Positions 9,303-18,776 of a DNA stretch of 64,000 nt are shown in pieces. A model generated the notes under the pieces. The model was not told the DNA's origin. It did not search any database and saw nothing but the letters and a program-made list of their open reading frames with translations. Source of the DNA: Ruminococcus sp. AM36-2AA. Its GTDB lineage: Bacteria > Bacillota > Clostridia > Lachnospirales > Lachnospiraceae. The stretch spans positions 505 through 64,504 of the forward strand of contig NZ_QTYB01000007.1 of the NCBI RefSeq assembly GCF_003461955.1. The letters run 5' to 3'. Numbering within the stretch: the first letter of the stretch is position 1; every line of letters starts with the position of its first letter. The translations under genes were made by a program, and so were the position numbers.

Positions 9303-9318
9303 AATTGTCTGCTCCTTT

Positions 9319-10248
9319 TTAACCCTTGACCGCACCGGCAGCAACACCGCTGTAGATCTGATTCTGGAAAATGATGAACACGATCAGTGCAGGAAGAAGA
9401 GAGATGATAACACCTGCACAGATCAGGTTATACTGGCTTCCCAGAGGTCCGGTAAATGTGTAAAGTGAAGTTGCAACGGTACAAAGTCTTGTTTTGTCCT
9501 GAAGATAAAGCTGTGCACAGTAGTACTCGTTGTAGGTATTTGCACCTTTCAGGATGATGGATGTTACAATGGCCGGTTTCAGAAGAGGAAGAAGGATCTT
9601 GCTGTAAATGGTAAAGTAAGAAGCTCCGTCCAGGTCTGCTGCCTCATAAAGAGAATCATCCACAGACATGATGGCACCGACGAAAAGTACCATGTTCTGT
9701 CCGAAATATCTCCATACGGAAGACCCTACCAGTGACCAGTTGTTTACCGACTGATCTTTCAGCCAGTACGGAAGGTTATCAAGCTGGAATCCACACCACT
9801 GAAGAACGGTATCAAATACGAATCCACGGGTGTAGAAAAATTTAAAGATAAATCCGATGGCAATACCATTGATCAGATATGGGAAAAACATAAATCCCTT
9901 AAAAAGGTTGCTGCATTTTACCTTCATGCTGAGAATGGTTGCAAGATAAAGCGCAATGGCAAGCTGGATCAATGCACCAGCCATATAGTAAAGACAAAGT
10001 TTCAGAGCGCCGATGATATCGTCTCGTTTAAAAATGGCTCTGTAGTTATCAAGACCTACAAATTTTCTTGCGCCAACATATTTCATCTTGTAGAAACTGA
10101 ATTTTACCATTTCCGCAAATGGAAGATATGTAAATACAAGTAACAAGATCAATGGAATAATGGTGAATGCAAGGATGATAAGCATCTGCTGGCCCTTACG
10201 GCTTCTCATCCATTCACCGAAGCTCTTCTTCGTTCCACTCTGTTCCAT
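9319..10248 (-). CDS. CUT1 sugar ABC permease, apparent MalF-MalG hybrid
   Basis: The N-terminal 195 residues are MalF-like: an early TM helix, FVGLDNYRAIF and a long second periplasmic-side loop. From the EAA loop (LYEAADLDGAS, residues 200-210) onward the protein reads like the MalG partner: ILLPLLKPA, NTYNEYY and the diagnostic C-terminal end VAAGAVKG. A CUT1 importer needs both proteins, yet there is only this one gene, directly followed by the epimerase with no second permease. The simplest reading is a roughly 1-kb deletion by recombination at the EAA-encoding segments of adjacent malF and malG genes (junction near 9630). The frame is kept and the length looks normal at 309 residues. 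The start follows GGAGGGAAACT. A functional importer is unlikely from this gene alone. Confidence 0.75.
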   Translation of the reverse strand: MEQSGTKKSFGEWMRSRKGQQMLIILAFTIIPLILLLVFTYLPFAEMVKFSFYKMKYVGARKFVGLDNYRAIFKRDDIIGALKLCLYYMAGALIQLAIALYLATILSMKVKCSNLFKGFMFFPYLINGIAIGFIFKFFYTRGFVFDTVLQWCGFQLDNLPYWLKDQSVNNWSLVGSSVWRYFGQNMVLFVGAIMSVDDSLYEAADLDGASYFTIYSKILLPLLKPAIVTSIILKGANTYNEYYCAQLYLQDKTRLCTVATSLYTFTGPLGSQYNLICAGVIISLLPALIVFIIFQNQIYSGVAAGAVKG

Positions 10249-10319
10249 AGTTTCCCTCCATTTCAAAGGCGGGGAAAACGCGTCCCCGCCTGAGTGATCT
10301 GCGTTTATATCTGTGCAGA

Positions 10320-11396
10320 TTATTTGTTTACTTCTACATCATCTGTATCCTGAGCGTCACTCCATTTCTCGTTCCACTCTTTCATGATGTCATCAAAATC
10401 CTCATCTCCGTTGGATGCATGCTCAACGATTGCCTGGATCTTCTCGTTTCCGCCTGCGCCTACCATAAGCTCGGAATCTGCATTCAGCTCGTTGAGGACA
10501 TCTTCCTCACCTTCGATTGCCGGCTCGTTGGAGATAAACTCTACATTGTTATCTGTGAACTCCTGATATACCTCCGGAAGCTTGTCATCGCCAACTGCGA
10601 TCGGAAGGCCACCTTCATTGTAGGAATATCCGGATTTCTCTGTCATCCATTTTACAAAGATCATTGCTGCTTTCTGATTTGTCTCATCGCTGTTTGCATT
10701 GATACCGAAGCAGTAGTCCTCATCTGCAGGTGAATACTGTTTTCCGTCTACTGTGATCGGGAATGCGAAGTATCCGATGTCATCTGCATTGTCTCCTGCA
10801 CCCTGCATCTGCGGGTAAGCCCAGGAACCAAGTACCATAGTTGCGATCTGACCGTTGTTCAGCATACCCTTGCTGCTCTCCCAGTCTGTTGTTGAGTAGT
10901 CATCCTCAGTAAGTCCGTCTGCAACTGCATCGTAAAGGATCTTGTAAACGTTGTAAGCGCCTGTTCCATCTCCCGGGTCAGAGAACGGATCTTTTGTATG
11001 AACGAATTCCTGGTTTCTGTATTTTGCATCGCCGGTTGCTGTGATTCCGGTATAATCATCCCATGCTCCCATTGTCCAGACAGCTGCATAGTTTGTATAA
11101 AGCGGGATCGCATCTGTTTTATCTTTTACAGCTTTCAGATCTGTGATGAACTCATCTGGTGTTTTCGGAAGCTCTGTGATTCCTGCCTCTTTGAAAACTT
11201 TCTTATTATAGAGAACGCCACGGCCTACAACTGTGATCGGGATACCGTATACTTCGTTCTCATACAGCCATCTGTTCGGATATTTCACTTCTTTTTTTAC
11301 AGAATCAACATCTCCATAGGAAAGGAAGTAAGTGGAGAGGTCGGATTTGTCAACCTCCGGGATCATCATGATGTCACCCCAGTCACCGCCCTGAAG
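10320..11396 (-). pseudogene. Sugar ABC substrate-binding protein missing its 5' end
   Basis: The frame encodes the C-terminal 350-odd residues of a CUT1 extracellular binding protein (LQGGDWGDIMMIPE, PITVVGRGVLYNKKVFKEAGI, ATMVLGSWAYPQM, YCFGINANSD) that would deliver manno-oligosaccharides to the permease. There is no signal peptide, lipobox or first ~70 residues. Upstream of about 11396 the sequence turns directly into the opposing AraC gene. The frame stays open a little further but without a usable start or ribosome binding site. The lost segment would also have held the promoter of this operon. A cytoplasmic fragment starting at the internal ATG (11369) is the most that could be made. 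Confidence 0.85.
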
Positions 11397-11402
11397 ACGA
11401 AA

Positions 11403-11901
11403 ATGTATTATTATGAAGGGACATATCTCATGGATTACTTAAATCACTTAAATTTCAGGCAGCAATTTCTTTCCAGCGTACACACAAGAAAAATGGTAAA
11501 CATTGAATATACGCCGGATTTTCTCATTCCCAATAATTATCACTACGAAAAAGAGCTGCTTTCCCCTCTCTCACCGGAAAGCTTTTTGTATCTTCTGGGT
11601 GGTGGAAGTATCCATACCGACTCTCCCCTGGCATTTCGTTTTTCTTCCATGGATTGCCATCTGCTCCTTCTTACCACCATGGGCAGCGGAAGGATCACAA
11701 CTCCGGGAGGAAGTGAAGGAAGAGGCAAAAAAAATACTGCTTACCACGGATTTTTCCATCCATGAAGTAAGCAGTATGATCGGTTACGAAAATACGAACC
11801 ACTTTATTAATCTGTTTAAAAAATATGTCGGCTCCACACCTGGGAAATTCAGACAAAAGGCACTGGAGGACCGATTCTCCTCACACTTTCCCGTTCAATG
11901 A
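11403..11901 (+). pseudogene. AraC-family regulator with its middle deleted
   Basis: From an ATG at 11403 the frame reads as an AraC-type N-terminal sensor domain (FLYLLGGGSIH, FRFSSMDCHLLLLTTMGSGR). It loses sense at about 11710. In another frame, from about 11715 to 11901, come the last helices of the AraC DNA-binding domain (IHEVSSMIGYENTNHFINLFKKYVGSTPGKFRQ). At least 100 residues are missing, including the first HTH, and the join is out of frame. The orientation, divergent from the binding-protein operon, is where its activator would be expected. Its tail overlaps the LacI gene by 53 nt, convergent. Confidence 0.85.
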
Positions 11902-12886
11902 ATCTGCCCGGGATCACAAAGGTTCCGGTGCTGTACCTGGCATTCAGTAATTTATGCAGGATAATATGCACCACCCGCTTGGCCATCTCCTTGGTGTCTA
12001 TCTCATAGGTAGTAAGTCCGATACCGGCAAACTGGTCTGCCAGATAATTATCAAAACCAACAATGGAGATATCTCCTGTCACATCGTACCCTTCCCGTAC
12101 AAGCTTCTGGTACATCATGCTTGCCGCCAGGTCACTGTTACAGAAAAAGGCGGTTGGCATATCTTCCGGAAGGATAAATTCTTTCTCATTATCCATCACG
12201 CCATCACTGTCACGGTCATCGATCACCCAGTCTTCCCTCCAGGGAACGCCATGTTCCATCAGGGATTTCAAGTATCCGAAATACCGGTCATCAATACTGG
12301 TGGTCATCAGTCTTTTTCCCACAAAACCAATTTTGGAATGGCCCATGGAAAACAGATAGTTGGTCATCTCGTAACCACCCATCAGGTTGTTGGACACCAC
12401 ACAGTCACTGGATTTTCCTCTTCCCGTAGTATCCAGGCTGATCAGGGGAACCCCTGCATCTTCTGCCAGAAATTCCGCATATCCTCTCTCAAACTCTCCC
12501 ATTATGATCAGGCCGTCTGCCTTTTTCTCAAGGAGCACCTTGGGAAGTTCTCTCCGTTTCTCCACTTCGCTGCTGATCACTTCCAGCATGGCAAAACAGG
12601 TTCTGGAGACCGCCTGCCTGGCGATCTCCTGATAAAGTTTCCAATAGAAGGACTGGTTCTCGGACACATAACGATCCGCAACAATGATGCCCAGTGTGAA
12701 GCTTTTGCCTTCATTTGTATTTTTTCGGGACTCACTTTTCTGATATCCCATCTCATCTGCCAGCTGGATGATCTTTGCCCGTAGTTCCTCGCTGACGCCC
12801 TTCTGACCGGAAAGAGCCTTGGACACGGTCACGGTACTGACATTCAGTTTCTTTCCTATATCTGCAAGTCTGACTGCTTTAGCCAT
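11849..12886 (-). CDS. LacI-family transcriptional regulator
   Basis: A sugar-responsive repressor or activator of 345 residues. The N-terminal HTH (RLADIGKKLNVSTVTVSKALSG) and hinge are followed by a periplasmic-binding-protein-like domain with the family signatures SIVGFDN near residue 275 and GRFIERESVRRI at the end. A GAGGTTAAAAA leader precedes the ATG. It appears complete. Its place beside the mannan genes suggests it controls them, but I see no operator copy that proves it. Confidence 0.92.
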   Translation of the reverse strand: MAKAVRLADIGKKLNVSTVTVSKALSGQKGVSEELRAKIIQLADEMGYQKSESRKNTNEGKSFTLGIIVADRYVSENQSFYWKLYQEIARQAVSRTCFAMLEVISSEVEKRRELPKVLLEKKADGLIIMGEFERGYAEFLAEDAGVPLISLDTTGRGKSSDCVVSNNLMGGYEMTNYLFSMGHSKIGFVGKRLMTTSIDDRYFGYLKSLMEHGVPWREDWVIDDRDSDGVMDNEKEFILPEDMPTAFFCNSDLAASMMYQKLVREGYDVTGDISIVGFDNYLADQFAGIGLTTYEIDTKEMAKRVVHIILHKLLNARYSTGTFVIPGRFIERESVRRIGPPVPFV

Positions 12887-12968
12887 TTTTTAACCTCTTT
12901 TTTACTATATATTCTGTTTTAACGCTATCATAGATGTCCCGCAAAATCAAGAGGTTTTAACAATTGTC

Positions 12969-13037
12969 AAGCGGATATTCGCAATCCGCTTCGCTATTTG
13001 CTCATAACCAAATAACTGCTCCGCAGTTTATTTGGTT
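12969..13037. repeat. Intergenic double-hairpin element, copy 1
   Basis: GCGGAT/ATCCGC pair at 12971-12989, followed by AACCAAATAACTGC (13006-13019) pairing with GCAGTTTATTTGGTT (13023-13037) through one bulged base. The same order of motifs recurs at 31243-31301. It lies downstream of the phosphohexomutase gene and upstream of lacI on the minus strand. No U tract follows. Confidence 0.7.
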
Positions 13038-13052
13038 AAATTATAAGCTTCT

Positions 13053-14768
13053 TTACTCTGTCATCGCCTTTTTCAAAGCCTCAAGTTTCTCCTCGGCATC
13101 TTTAAAGTTTTCGCCTTTTACACCGAAATAGTATTTGATCTTTGGCTCAGTTCCGGAAGGACGAACACAGCACCATGCATTGTTTTCCAGCTCATAATAG
13201 AGAACATTGGATGTGGGAAGTCCTGTGGATGTGGTTTCTCCTGTGATCATATCCCTGCGGCAGTCACTCTTGTAATCGCGGCATGCAAGGACTTTGAACC
13301 CACCAAGCTCTTTCGGCGGATTCTCACGGAAGGCATTCATCATGGCTGTGATCTTCTGGGAACCGTCGATTCCTTTCAGGGTTACTGTTGCAAGGTCTTC
13401 TTTGTAGTAACCATATTTCTCATACAGTTCCACCATGGCATCCCAGAGCGTTTTTCCCTGAAGTTTGTAGTATGCGGCAACTTCGCAGAGCATCATCACT
13501 GCAACCGGCGCATCTTTATCTCTTGCATAGGTTCCTGCCAGACAGCCGTAGCTCTCCTCAAGTCCGAATACGTAGTGATGGCTTCCTGTCTCATCAAACA
13601 GGCGGATCTGCTCCCCGATATACTTAAAGCCTGTCAGCACTTCGATCAGAGCTGTGTTGTATTCTTTTGCAACAGCTTTTGCCATATCTGTAGTAACAAT
13701 GGTCTCAACAAGTGCAGGATTTTCCGGCATGGTGCCTGTTTTTGTACGCTCCCGCAAAATATACTCGGCGATGAGCATGCCGGACATGTTTCCGGTAAAA
13801 CTTACATATTCACCGGTTTTCGTATCTTTTGCATGGACACCAAGACGGTCTGCATCCGGATCTGTGGCAAGAATAATATCTGCATCTACTTTTTTTGCCA
13901 GCTCAAGGGCAAGTGTCCAGGCATTTTTGTCCTCCGGATTCGGATATGGAACTGTTGGGAAGTTTCCGTCCGGAACTTTCTGCTCTTCCACAACATAAAC
14001 CTGTGTGAAACCAAGCTCACGGAGAACTCTTCGGACAGGAATATTTCCGGTTCCGTGAAGTGGTGTGTAAACGATCTTCATATCCTTGGCAGCCTCCGGG
14101 ATGATCTCCGGGTGGATGCTCTGTTTTTTCAGCTGCGCGATATATTTGTCATCAAAATCGGTTCCAATGATGCTGAACAGGTTCTCTGCTCTGGCTTCAT
14201 CCTCTTCCATTGTTTTTACCATGGAAAAATCCGTTACTTTTGCCACTTCTGCAAGAATGTTTTTATCATGAGGCGGTGTGATCTGGGCACCGTCTTCCCA
14301 GTATACTTTGTATCCGTTGTATTCTCTCGGGTTATGGCTGGCTGTGATCACGATACCGGCAATACAGCCAAGTTCCCGTACTGCAAAGGAAAGCTCCGGT
14401 GTTGGACGAAGTGACTCAAAAAGATAGGTATGGATGCCGTTTGCATTCAGGCAGAGCGCTGCCTCTCTTGCAAACTCCGGTGACATGATACGGGAATCAT
14501 GGGCAATGGCAACGCCTTTGTCCTGACCGTTCATGGCAATGATATAATTGGCAAGTCCCTGTGTGGCCTGACGCACAGTATAGATATTCATACGGTTGGT
14601 TCCTGCTCCGATCATTCCGCGGAGTCCGCCGGTTCCAAACTCCAGCTGACGGTAAAAACGGTCCTCGATCTCTTTTTCGTTCCCCTCAAGTTTTTTCAGT
14701 TCCTCCTGGGTCTGCGCGTCGAAGTACGGGTCTGTGCACCACTTTTTGTAGGTTTCCTGATAACTCAT
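13053..14768 (-). CDS. pgcA: Phospho-sugar mutase (alpha-phosphoglucomutase/phosphomannomutase)
   Basis: Interconverts hexose-1- and hexose-6-phosphates. In this context it would convert mannose-1-phosphate from GH130 or glucose-1-phosphate. The start MSYQETYKKW is set by AGGAGGATGTAAAAAG, giving 571 residues, normal for the PgcA type. The phosphoserine loop TASHNP (Ser144), the metal loop DPDADR in the middle, and the C-terminal RPSGTEPKIKYYF phosphate-binding motif are all present. It is monocistronic between repeat elements. Whether glucose or mannose is preferred cannot be told from sequence. Confidence 0.9.
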   Translation of the reverse strand: MSYQETYKKWCTDPYFDAQTQEELKKLEGNEKEIEDRFYRQLEFGTGGLRGMIGAGTNRMNIYTVRQATQGLANYIIAMNGQDKGVAIAHDSRIMSPEFAREAALCLNANGIHTYLFESLRPTPELSFAVRELGCIAGIVITASHNPREYNGYKVYWEDGAQITPPHDKNILAEVAKVTDFSMVKTMEEDEARAENLFSIIGTDFDDKYIAQLKKQSIHPEIIPEAAKDMKIVYTPLHGTGNIPVRRVLRELGFTQVYVVEEQKVPDGNFPTVPYPNPEDKNAWTLALELAKKVDADIILATDPDADRLGVHAKDTKTGEYVSFTGNMSGMLIAEYILRERTKTGTMPENPALVETIVTTDMAKAVAKEYNTALIEVLTGFKYIGEQIRLFDETGSHHYVFGLEESYGCLAGTYARDKDAPVAVMMLCEVAAYYKLQGKTLWDAMVELYEKYGYYKEDLATVTLKGIDGSQKITAMMNAFRENPPKELGGFKVLACRDYKSDCRRDMITGETTSTGLPTSNVLYYELENNAWCCVRPSGTEPKIKYYFGVKGENFKDAEEKLEALKKAMTE

Positions 14769-14918
14769 CTTTTTACATCCTCCCTGATTTTTATTATTTT
14801 TTACAATACTTAACTGGAAATTTCCCGCACACAGCCTTCCTATGAAGCAGTCCATGTGACTTTACTTTCCCGTCAAATATCCAATATCAAAACCTTATAT
14901 CCCGTCAGTTTTTTCTGG

Positions 14919-15554
14919 TTACGCTTCTGCCAGCCGGTCAAAGATCTTCACCAGAAACAGCGAATTCACAAATGCCTGCACACCGCCGCCCACAAATACC
15001 CAGATCCAGAAGATCGCGGAAAAGGTCTGCGGAGAGATCAGAAACCAGAGCACAGGAAAAAGATTCACAACTGTGATCACAAGAGTCTGTCCGATGTGGC
15101 TGGCTGCCAGTCTGGCACCGTTCTCAAATGTCTTTTTTACCGTATTCTCAAACTTTGCAAGAAGCGGAAATACATAGGAAAAGACTGCTGCGCAGATAAT
15201 CCCGAGAACAATACAGAAGCCGTACATAAAAGAAGCTCCCTGTGCCCTTCCTGCTGCTCCCAGGATATGAAAATCCGCGACCAGCACCACAACCACCACC
15301 AGAACGATCACAGTTACCGGTAATGACTGAAGAAAATTCTGTTTAAAAGAATGGAAAAATTCTCTTGTCACAGTGGTTTCTTCATCTTTTACAAGCTTCA
15401 GCATCACATAGTACAGAGCAATGGTAGATGCGCCGATGGTGATCACCGGGATACAGCACAAAAGCCACAGGATGCTCAGCCAGAAAATGTTGAAGATCTT
15501 TGTCATGATCTGTGTGTAAGCACTGTCGCCGCGAAAATTATCTTTAAAAGCCAT
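14919..15554 (-). CDS. YesL-family (DUF624) membrane protein
   Basis: A 211-residue protein with about five hydrophobic segments (near 25-50, 75-100, 110-135, 150-165, 175-200). Its N-terminal pattern (IFNIFWLSILWLLCCIPVITIGAS) is typical of the YesL/DUF624 family, often found beside CUT1 sugar transporters and glycosidases in Firmicutes. Its molecular role is not established. It follows a weak AGGAAAAGATA site. It lies between the phosphohexomutase and a small anchored protein, within the mannan/galactoside region. Confidence 0.8.
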   Translation of the reverse strand: MAFKDNFRGDSAYTQIMTKIFNIFWLSILWLLCCIPVITIGASTIALYYVMLKLVKDEETTVTREFFHSFKQNFLQSLPVTVIVLVVVVVLVADFHILGAAGRAQGASFMYGFCIVLGIICAAVFSYVFPLLAKFENTVKKTFENGARLAASHIGQTLVITVVNLFPVLWFLISPQTFSAIFWIWVFVGGGVQAFVNSLFLVKIFDRLAEA

Positions 15555-15630
15555 TATCTTTTCCTCCCCAAAAAGAAATATTTAACCAAATAATTACTTC
15601 ACCGTTATTCGATGTAGATCTGCGTAACGA

Positions 15631-15651
15631 ATATGGATTGCAAATATCCGA
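15631..15651. repeat. Intergenic GGATTGC...ATCC element, degenerate copy
   Basis: ATATGGATTGCAAATATCCGA resembles the reverse complement of the GCGGATATTCGCAATCCGC stem at 12971-12989. It sits between two minus-strand genes; AACCAAATAATTACT at 15584 also recalls the second hairpin of that element. Confidence 0.4.
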
Positions 15652-15659
15652 CCGGCCAC

Positions 15660-16262
15660 TCATTCTTCCATCAGATACTCCAGAAACTTCAGTGCGTTCT
15701 CCGGATTTTTCGTTCCAACCGCTACTGCAAATACCGGATCTTTGATATATTCCGACATCTCCGTGAACCGATTGTCCCCGGAAAGACTGATCCCGTAAGG
15801 TTTCACCTCTCCCTGACCGGTTTCATGATCCTCAAAGGAAACCTCGTCATCCTCTTTATAACCGACTGCATACTGATAAGATTCCCCGTATTTTTTCTCC
15901 AGGTCTTCTTCTGTTACCTCATCCAGGCTTTCAAAATAGCCATAACCTGCATATTCCTCAAACAGCTCCCGATCCAGGATCACCACATCGATCTGCACGG
16001 TTTTCCGTTTTCCATCTGCTCCCAGAAGATTACTCATATCCGCTGTAACCTGTGCAAGTTTCTTCTCATCCAGAGATTCATCGATCACTGCCGCATAGAG
16101 AAGATTCTCCGTTCTCGGCCTTGCCACATGCCATATCAGGGATACTGCCACAGCAATAAGAAGGATCACTCCCACTGCCGGAAGGAGATAATAGTCTTTC
16201 AGATATTGTATTTTCTGCTGCCGGTCCATTTCCGGCCATTTTCTTACTTCGGATTTCCGCAT
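15660..16262 (-). CDS. Membrane-anchored extracytoplasmic protein of unknown function
   Basis: I do not recognise the family. The 200 residues comprise a short basic N terminus, one transmembrane helix at about 27-46 (LLPAVGVILLIAVAVSLIWH) and an acidic outer domain of about 150 residues rich in Asp and Glu. GAGGAGAACCT precedes the ATG. The C-terminal phrase PENALKFLEYLMEE recalls the end of extracellular sugar-binding proteins, so a solute-sensing role is conceivable. It lies between yesL and GH36 and is preceded by two TTTAGCTAAA boxes. Confidence 0.6.
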   Translation of the reverse strand: MRKSEVRKWPEMDRQQKIQYLKDYYLLPAVGVILLIAVAVSLIWHVARPRTENLLYAAVIDESLDEKKLAQVTADMSNLLGADGKRKTVQIDVVILDRELFEEYAGYGYFESLDEVTEEDLEKKYGESYQYAVGYKEDDEVSFEDHETGQGEVKPYGISLSGDNRFTEMSEYIKDPVFAVAVGTKNPENALKFLEYLMEE

Positions 16263-16330
16263 AGGTTCTCCTCGTCACAATTCCTGACATTCTTCACATT
16301 TAAGTAAGTAGAATGTTTATTTGTTTTTTA

Positions 16331-16363
16331 TTTAGCTAAATTTTAATATCTTTTTAGCTAAAT
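16331..16363. promoter_or_regulatory. Twin palindromic boxes TTTAGCTAAA, candidate operator
   Basis: TTTAGCTAAA occurs at 16331-16340 and again at 16353-16362 (centres 22 bp apart), about 70-100 bp upstream of the anchored protein on the minus strand. Two helical turns' spacing fits a dimer-of-dimers regulator. Related half-sites lie upstream of the GH36 gene. Confidence 0.5.
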
Positions 16364-16421
16364 ATCAACCTGATCAGCCCATTAATTTTGCAATGTACTT
16401 AACTTTGTCTAATACGCACAA

Positions 16422-16461
16422 AAAAAGAGGCACTGTTTTTGTTACTTTTACAGTGCCTCTC
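16422..16461 (-). terminator. Intrinsic terminator of the GH36 gene
   Basis: On the minus strand AGAGGCACTG pairs with CAGTGCCTCT, followed by seven T. It starts about 35 nt after the alpha-galactosidase stop. Confidence 0.9.
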
Positions 16462-16496
16462 TGAGTCGTTATACTACTGGCCTAAATGCCGTTGTT

Positions 16497-18683
16497 TTAT
16501 TTTGCAGTAAAATGATACAGTCTGCTCTTGAAATCGCCCCAGAAATCTTTCATCAGGAATCCACCCTTCATCAGCATCTCTCCTGTGTAAGTTTCCTCTG
16601 TTCCTTCCAGTCTGTATGTTACCTTCGGATCAAAGCCTCTCAGAAATACTTTTCTGGAATGGCTGTTTGGTACGCCAAGTACCTGTACATAAGTTACCAG
16701 CACTTCTTTTTTGTCCTGTGAGGAAAGTGCCCAGCAGTCATATTTATGGTTTTCCCGGTAGGATGCGATCCGGTAATACTCTCCCTGCTGGATCAGGTGT
16801 CTGTATTTATTGTAGGTTGCCGTCTGCTCCGGAATCAGCGCTCTGTCCTCCTCCGGGATCTTTGTGATATCCAGCTCATAGCCGAAGGTTCCTGCAAGAG
16901 CCACATGGCCCCTTGTCTCAAATGGTGTCACACGTCCCACAGAGTGGTTCGGGCAGTCGCTGACATGGGCACCGATCACAGAAAGGGGATATATCAGTGC
17001 GCTTCCTTCCTGGATCATCAGACGCTCCACTGCATCCGTATTGTCGGAACACCAGATCTGCGGGCTGTAATAAAGCATTCCCGGATCAAAACGTGCGCCG
17101 CCGCCGGAGCAGTTCTCAAGAAGAAGATCCGGAAACTCCGTAACCAGTCTCTCCTGAAGCTCATAAACACCAAGCACATATCTGTGGAAAAGCTCCTGCT
17201 GTCTTTCTTTGGGAAGATAGCTGCTGCCAAGGTCAGAAAGCTGACGGTTCATATCCCATTTCACATAGGCAATGTTTGCACTTCGAAGAACAGATGCCAC
17301 ACATTCGTAGGCATAATCTCTTACTTCCGGTCTGGATAAATCCAGAACATACTGGTTTCTGCTCTGGGTTGCCTCACGGCCCTGGATCTGGATCGCCCAG
17401 TCCGGATGTGCACGGTAAAGGTCAGAATCCGGTGAGATCATCTCCGGCTCAAACCAGATTCCAAACTGAAGGCCGATCTTGTTTACTTCATCTACCAGAT
17501 GTTTCAGGCCGCCTGTGATCTTCTCTTCGTTGACTTTCCAGTCACCAAGAGAACAGTTGTCGGAATTACGTTTTCCGAACCATCCATCATCCATGACCAG
17601 CATCTCAATGCCACATTTTTTTGCCTCTCTGGCAATGTCAAGAAGCTTGTCCGTATTAAAATCAAAATATGTAGCCTCCCAGTTGTTGATCAGGATCGGA
17701 CGTTTCTCATATTTAAATTTGCTGCGGATGAGATGGTTCCGGTAAAAGTCATGATAACTTCTTGTCATCGCTCCAAGACCGTTTCCGGAGTAAACTATAA
17801 CCACCTCCGGTGCCTGGAATTCCTCTCCCGGTGTAAGGAGCCAGGAAAATTCCTCCGGATTGATTCCCATAGTCATACGGAGGTTATCAAACTGGCACAG
17901 CTCTGTCTCCGCCATAAAGTTTCCGGAATACACGAAATGCATGGCGTAAACTTTACCGTTTTCCTGCTCGGTTCCGTTTGTCACAAGGGCAATAAACGGA
18001 TGTTCCTGGTGGCTGGACTCTCCTCTCGCGGAAGAGATCACCTGTTTTCCGTAATGGAGCTCTCCTGTCTGGATGTGACGCTCTCTTGCCCAGGTTCCGT
18101 GAAGAGACAGCATGGAAAAATTCTCATTGTCCATATCCAGGCAGGCACTTAAGATCTTCTCGATGCGGAGATCTTCTTTTCCCTGATTCTGTACACGGAC
18201 GCTTCGCGTAATTACATTTTCTTTCTCAAAGGCAGTATAGGAAAGGACCACCTCGAGATCCAGATCTGCATCTTTCAGGGTAATCTCCAGTGTTTCTGCC
18301 TCATCCTCTGTGGCAAAAGATGCCGGAAGCCCTTTCAGTCCTTTTTTGCCTTTATAGATCTCATGTCCTGTGTAATGCAGCTCACATCCCATATTTCCGG
18401 CTGCATTTCGGATATTCAGGCAGCTTTCCCGGTAATCTCCGATTCCTCCGGTTGGATACTCCATGGGAAAGAAATCAAGGAATGCTGATTTCTCTCTTTT
18501 GTTTACCGATGGTGTATACGGCGGCTCTTCCATTCGAAGAAGATAATTGTCTGCCTCCATAAAAAGTCTGTCCCCGTAATAAATATGTCCCAGAAAACCT
18601 TCCGGGCTTACCCCCATCACATAGGTGCTTTTTTCCGTATCAAGACGGAAGATCTTTTTCTCTTCATTAAACGTAACTGACAT
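16497..18683 (-). CDS. GH36 alpha-galactosidase
   Basis: Releases alpha-1,6-galactose from raffinose-type sugars or galactomannan fragments. The 728-residue length and three-domain layout (beta-supersandwich to about 320, barrel to about 620, C-terminal beta sheet) fit the bacterial GH36 group I enzymes. The nucleophile is Asp477 in YVKWDMNRQ and the acid/base is Asp547 in CSDNTDA. LENCSGGGARFD is the family signature between them. No signal peptide, so it acts on imported sugar. AAAAAAGGAGAAGGCAC precedes the start. It is transcribed alone, with operator-like repeats upstream. Undamaged. Confidence 0.94.
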   Translation of the reverse strand: MSVTFNEEKKIFRLDTEKSTYVMGVSPEGFLGHIYYGDRLFMEADNYLLRMEEPPYTPSVNKREKSAFLDFFPMEYPTGGIGDYRESCLNIRNAAGNMGCELHYTGHEIYKGKKGLKGLPASFATEDEAETLEITLKDADLDLEVVLSYTAFEKENVITRSVRVQNQGKEDLRIEKILSACLDMDNENFSMLSLHGTWARERHIQTGELHYGKQVISSARGESSHQEHPFIALVTNGTEQENGKVYAMHFVYSGNFMAETELCQFDNLRMTMGINPEEFSWLLTPGEEFQAPEVVIVYSGNGLGAMTRSYHDFYRNHLIRSKFKYEKRPILINNWEATYFDFNTDKLLDIAREAKKCGIEMLVMDDGWFGKRNSDNCSLGDWKVNEEKITGGLKHLVDEVNKIGLQFGIWFEPEMISPDSDLYRAHPDWAIQIQGREATQSRNQYVLDLSRPEVRDYAYECVASVLRSANIAYVKWDMNRQLSDLGSSYLPKERQQELFHRYVLGVYELQERLVTEFPDLLLENCSGGGARFDPGMLYYSPQIWCSDNTDAVERLMIQEGSALIYPLSVIGAHVSDCPNHSVGRVTPFETRGHVALAGTFGYELDITKIPEEDRALIPEQTATYNKYRHLIQQGEYYRIASYRENHKYDCWALSSQDKKEVLVTYVQVLGVPNSHSRKVFLRGFDPKVTYRLEGTEETYTGEMLMKGGFLMKDFWGDFKSRLYHFTAK

Positions 18684-18776
18684 GTGCCTTCTCCTTTTTT
18701 ATATTATTAAGCGGATCTTTACGATCTGACTTTATGACTTCCCCAAAACCTGTCAACGCTTCTGCGCTTTATTTTA

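Noticed and set aside
9303..9318. Separate second permease gene beside the MalF-like one
   Set aside because: Only 16 nt separate the permease stop from the epimerase start, and no other MalG-like sequence occurs in the window.
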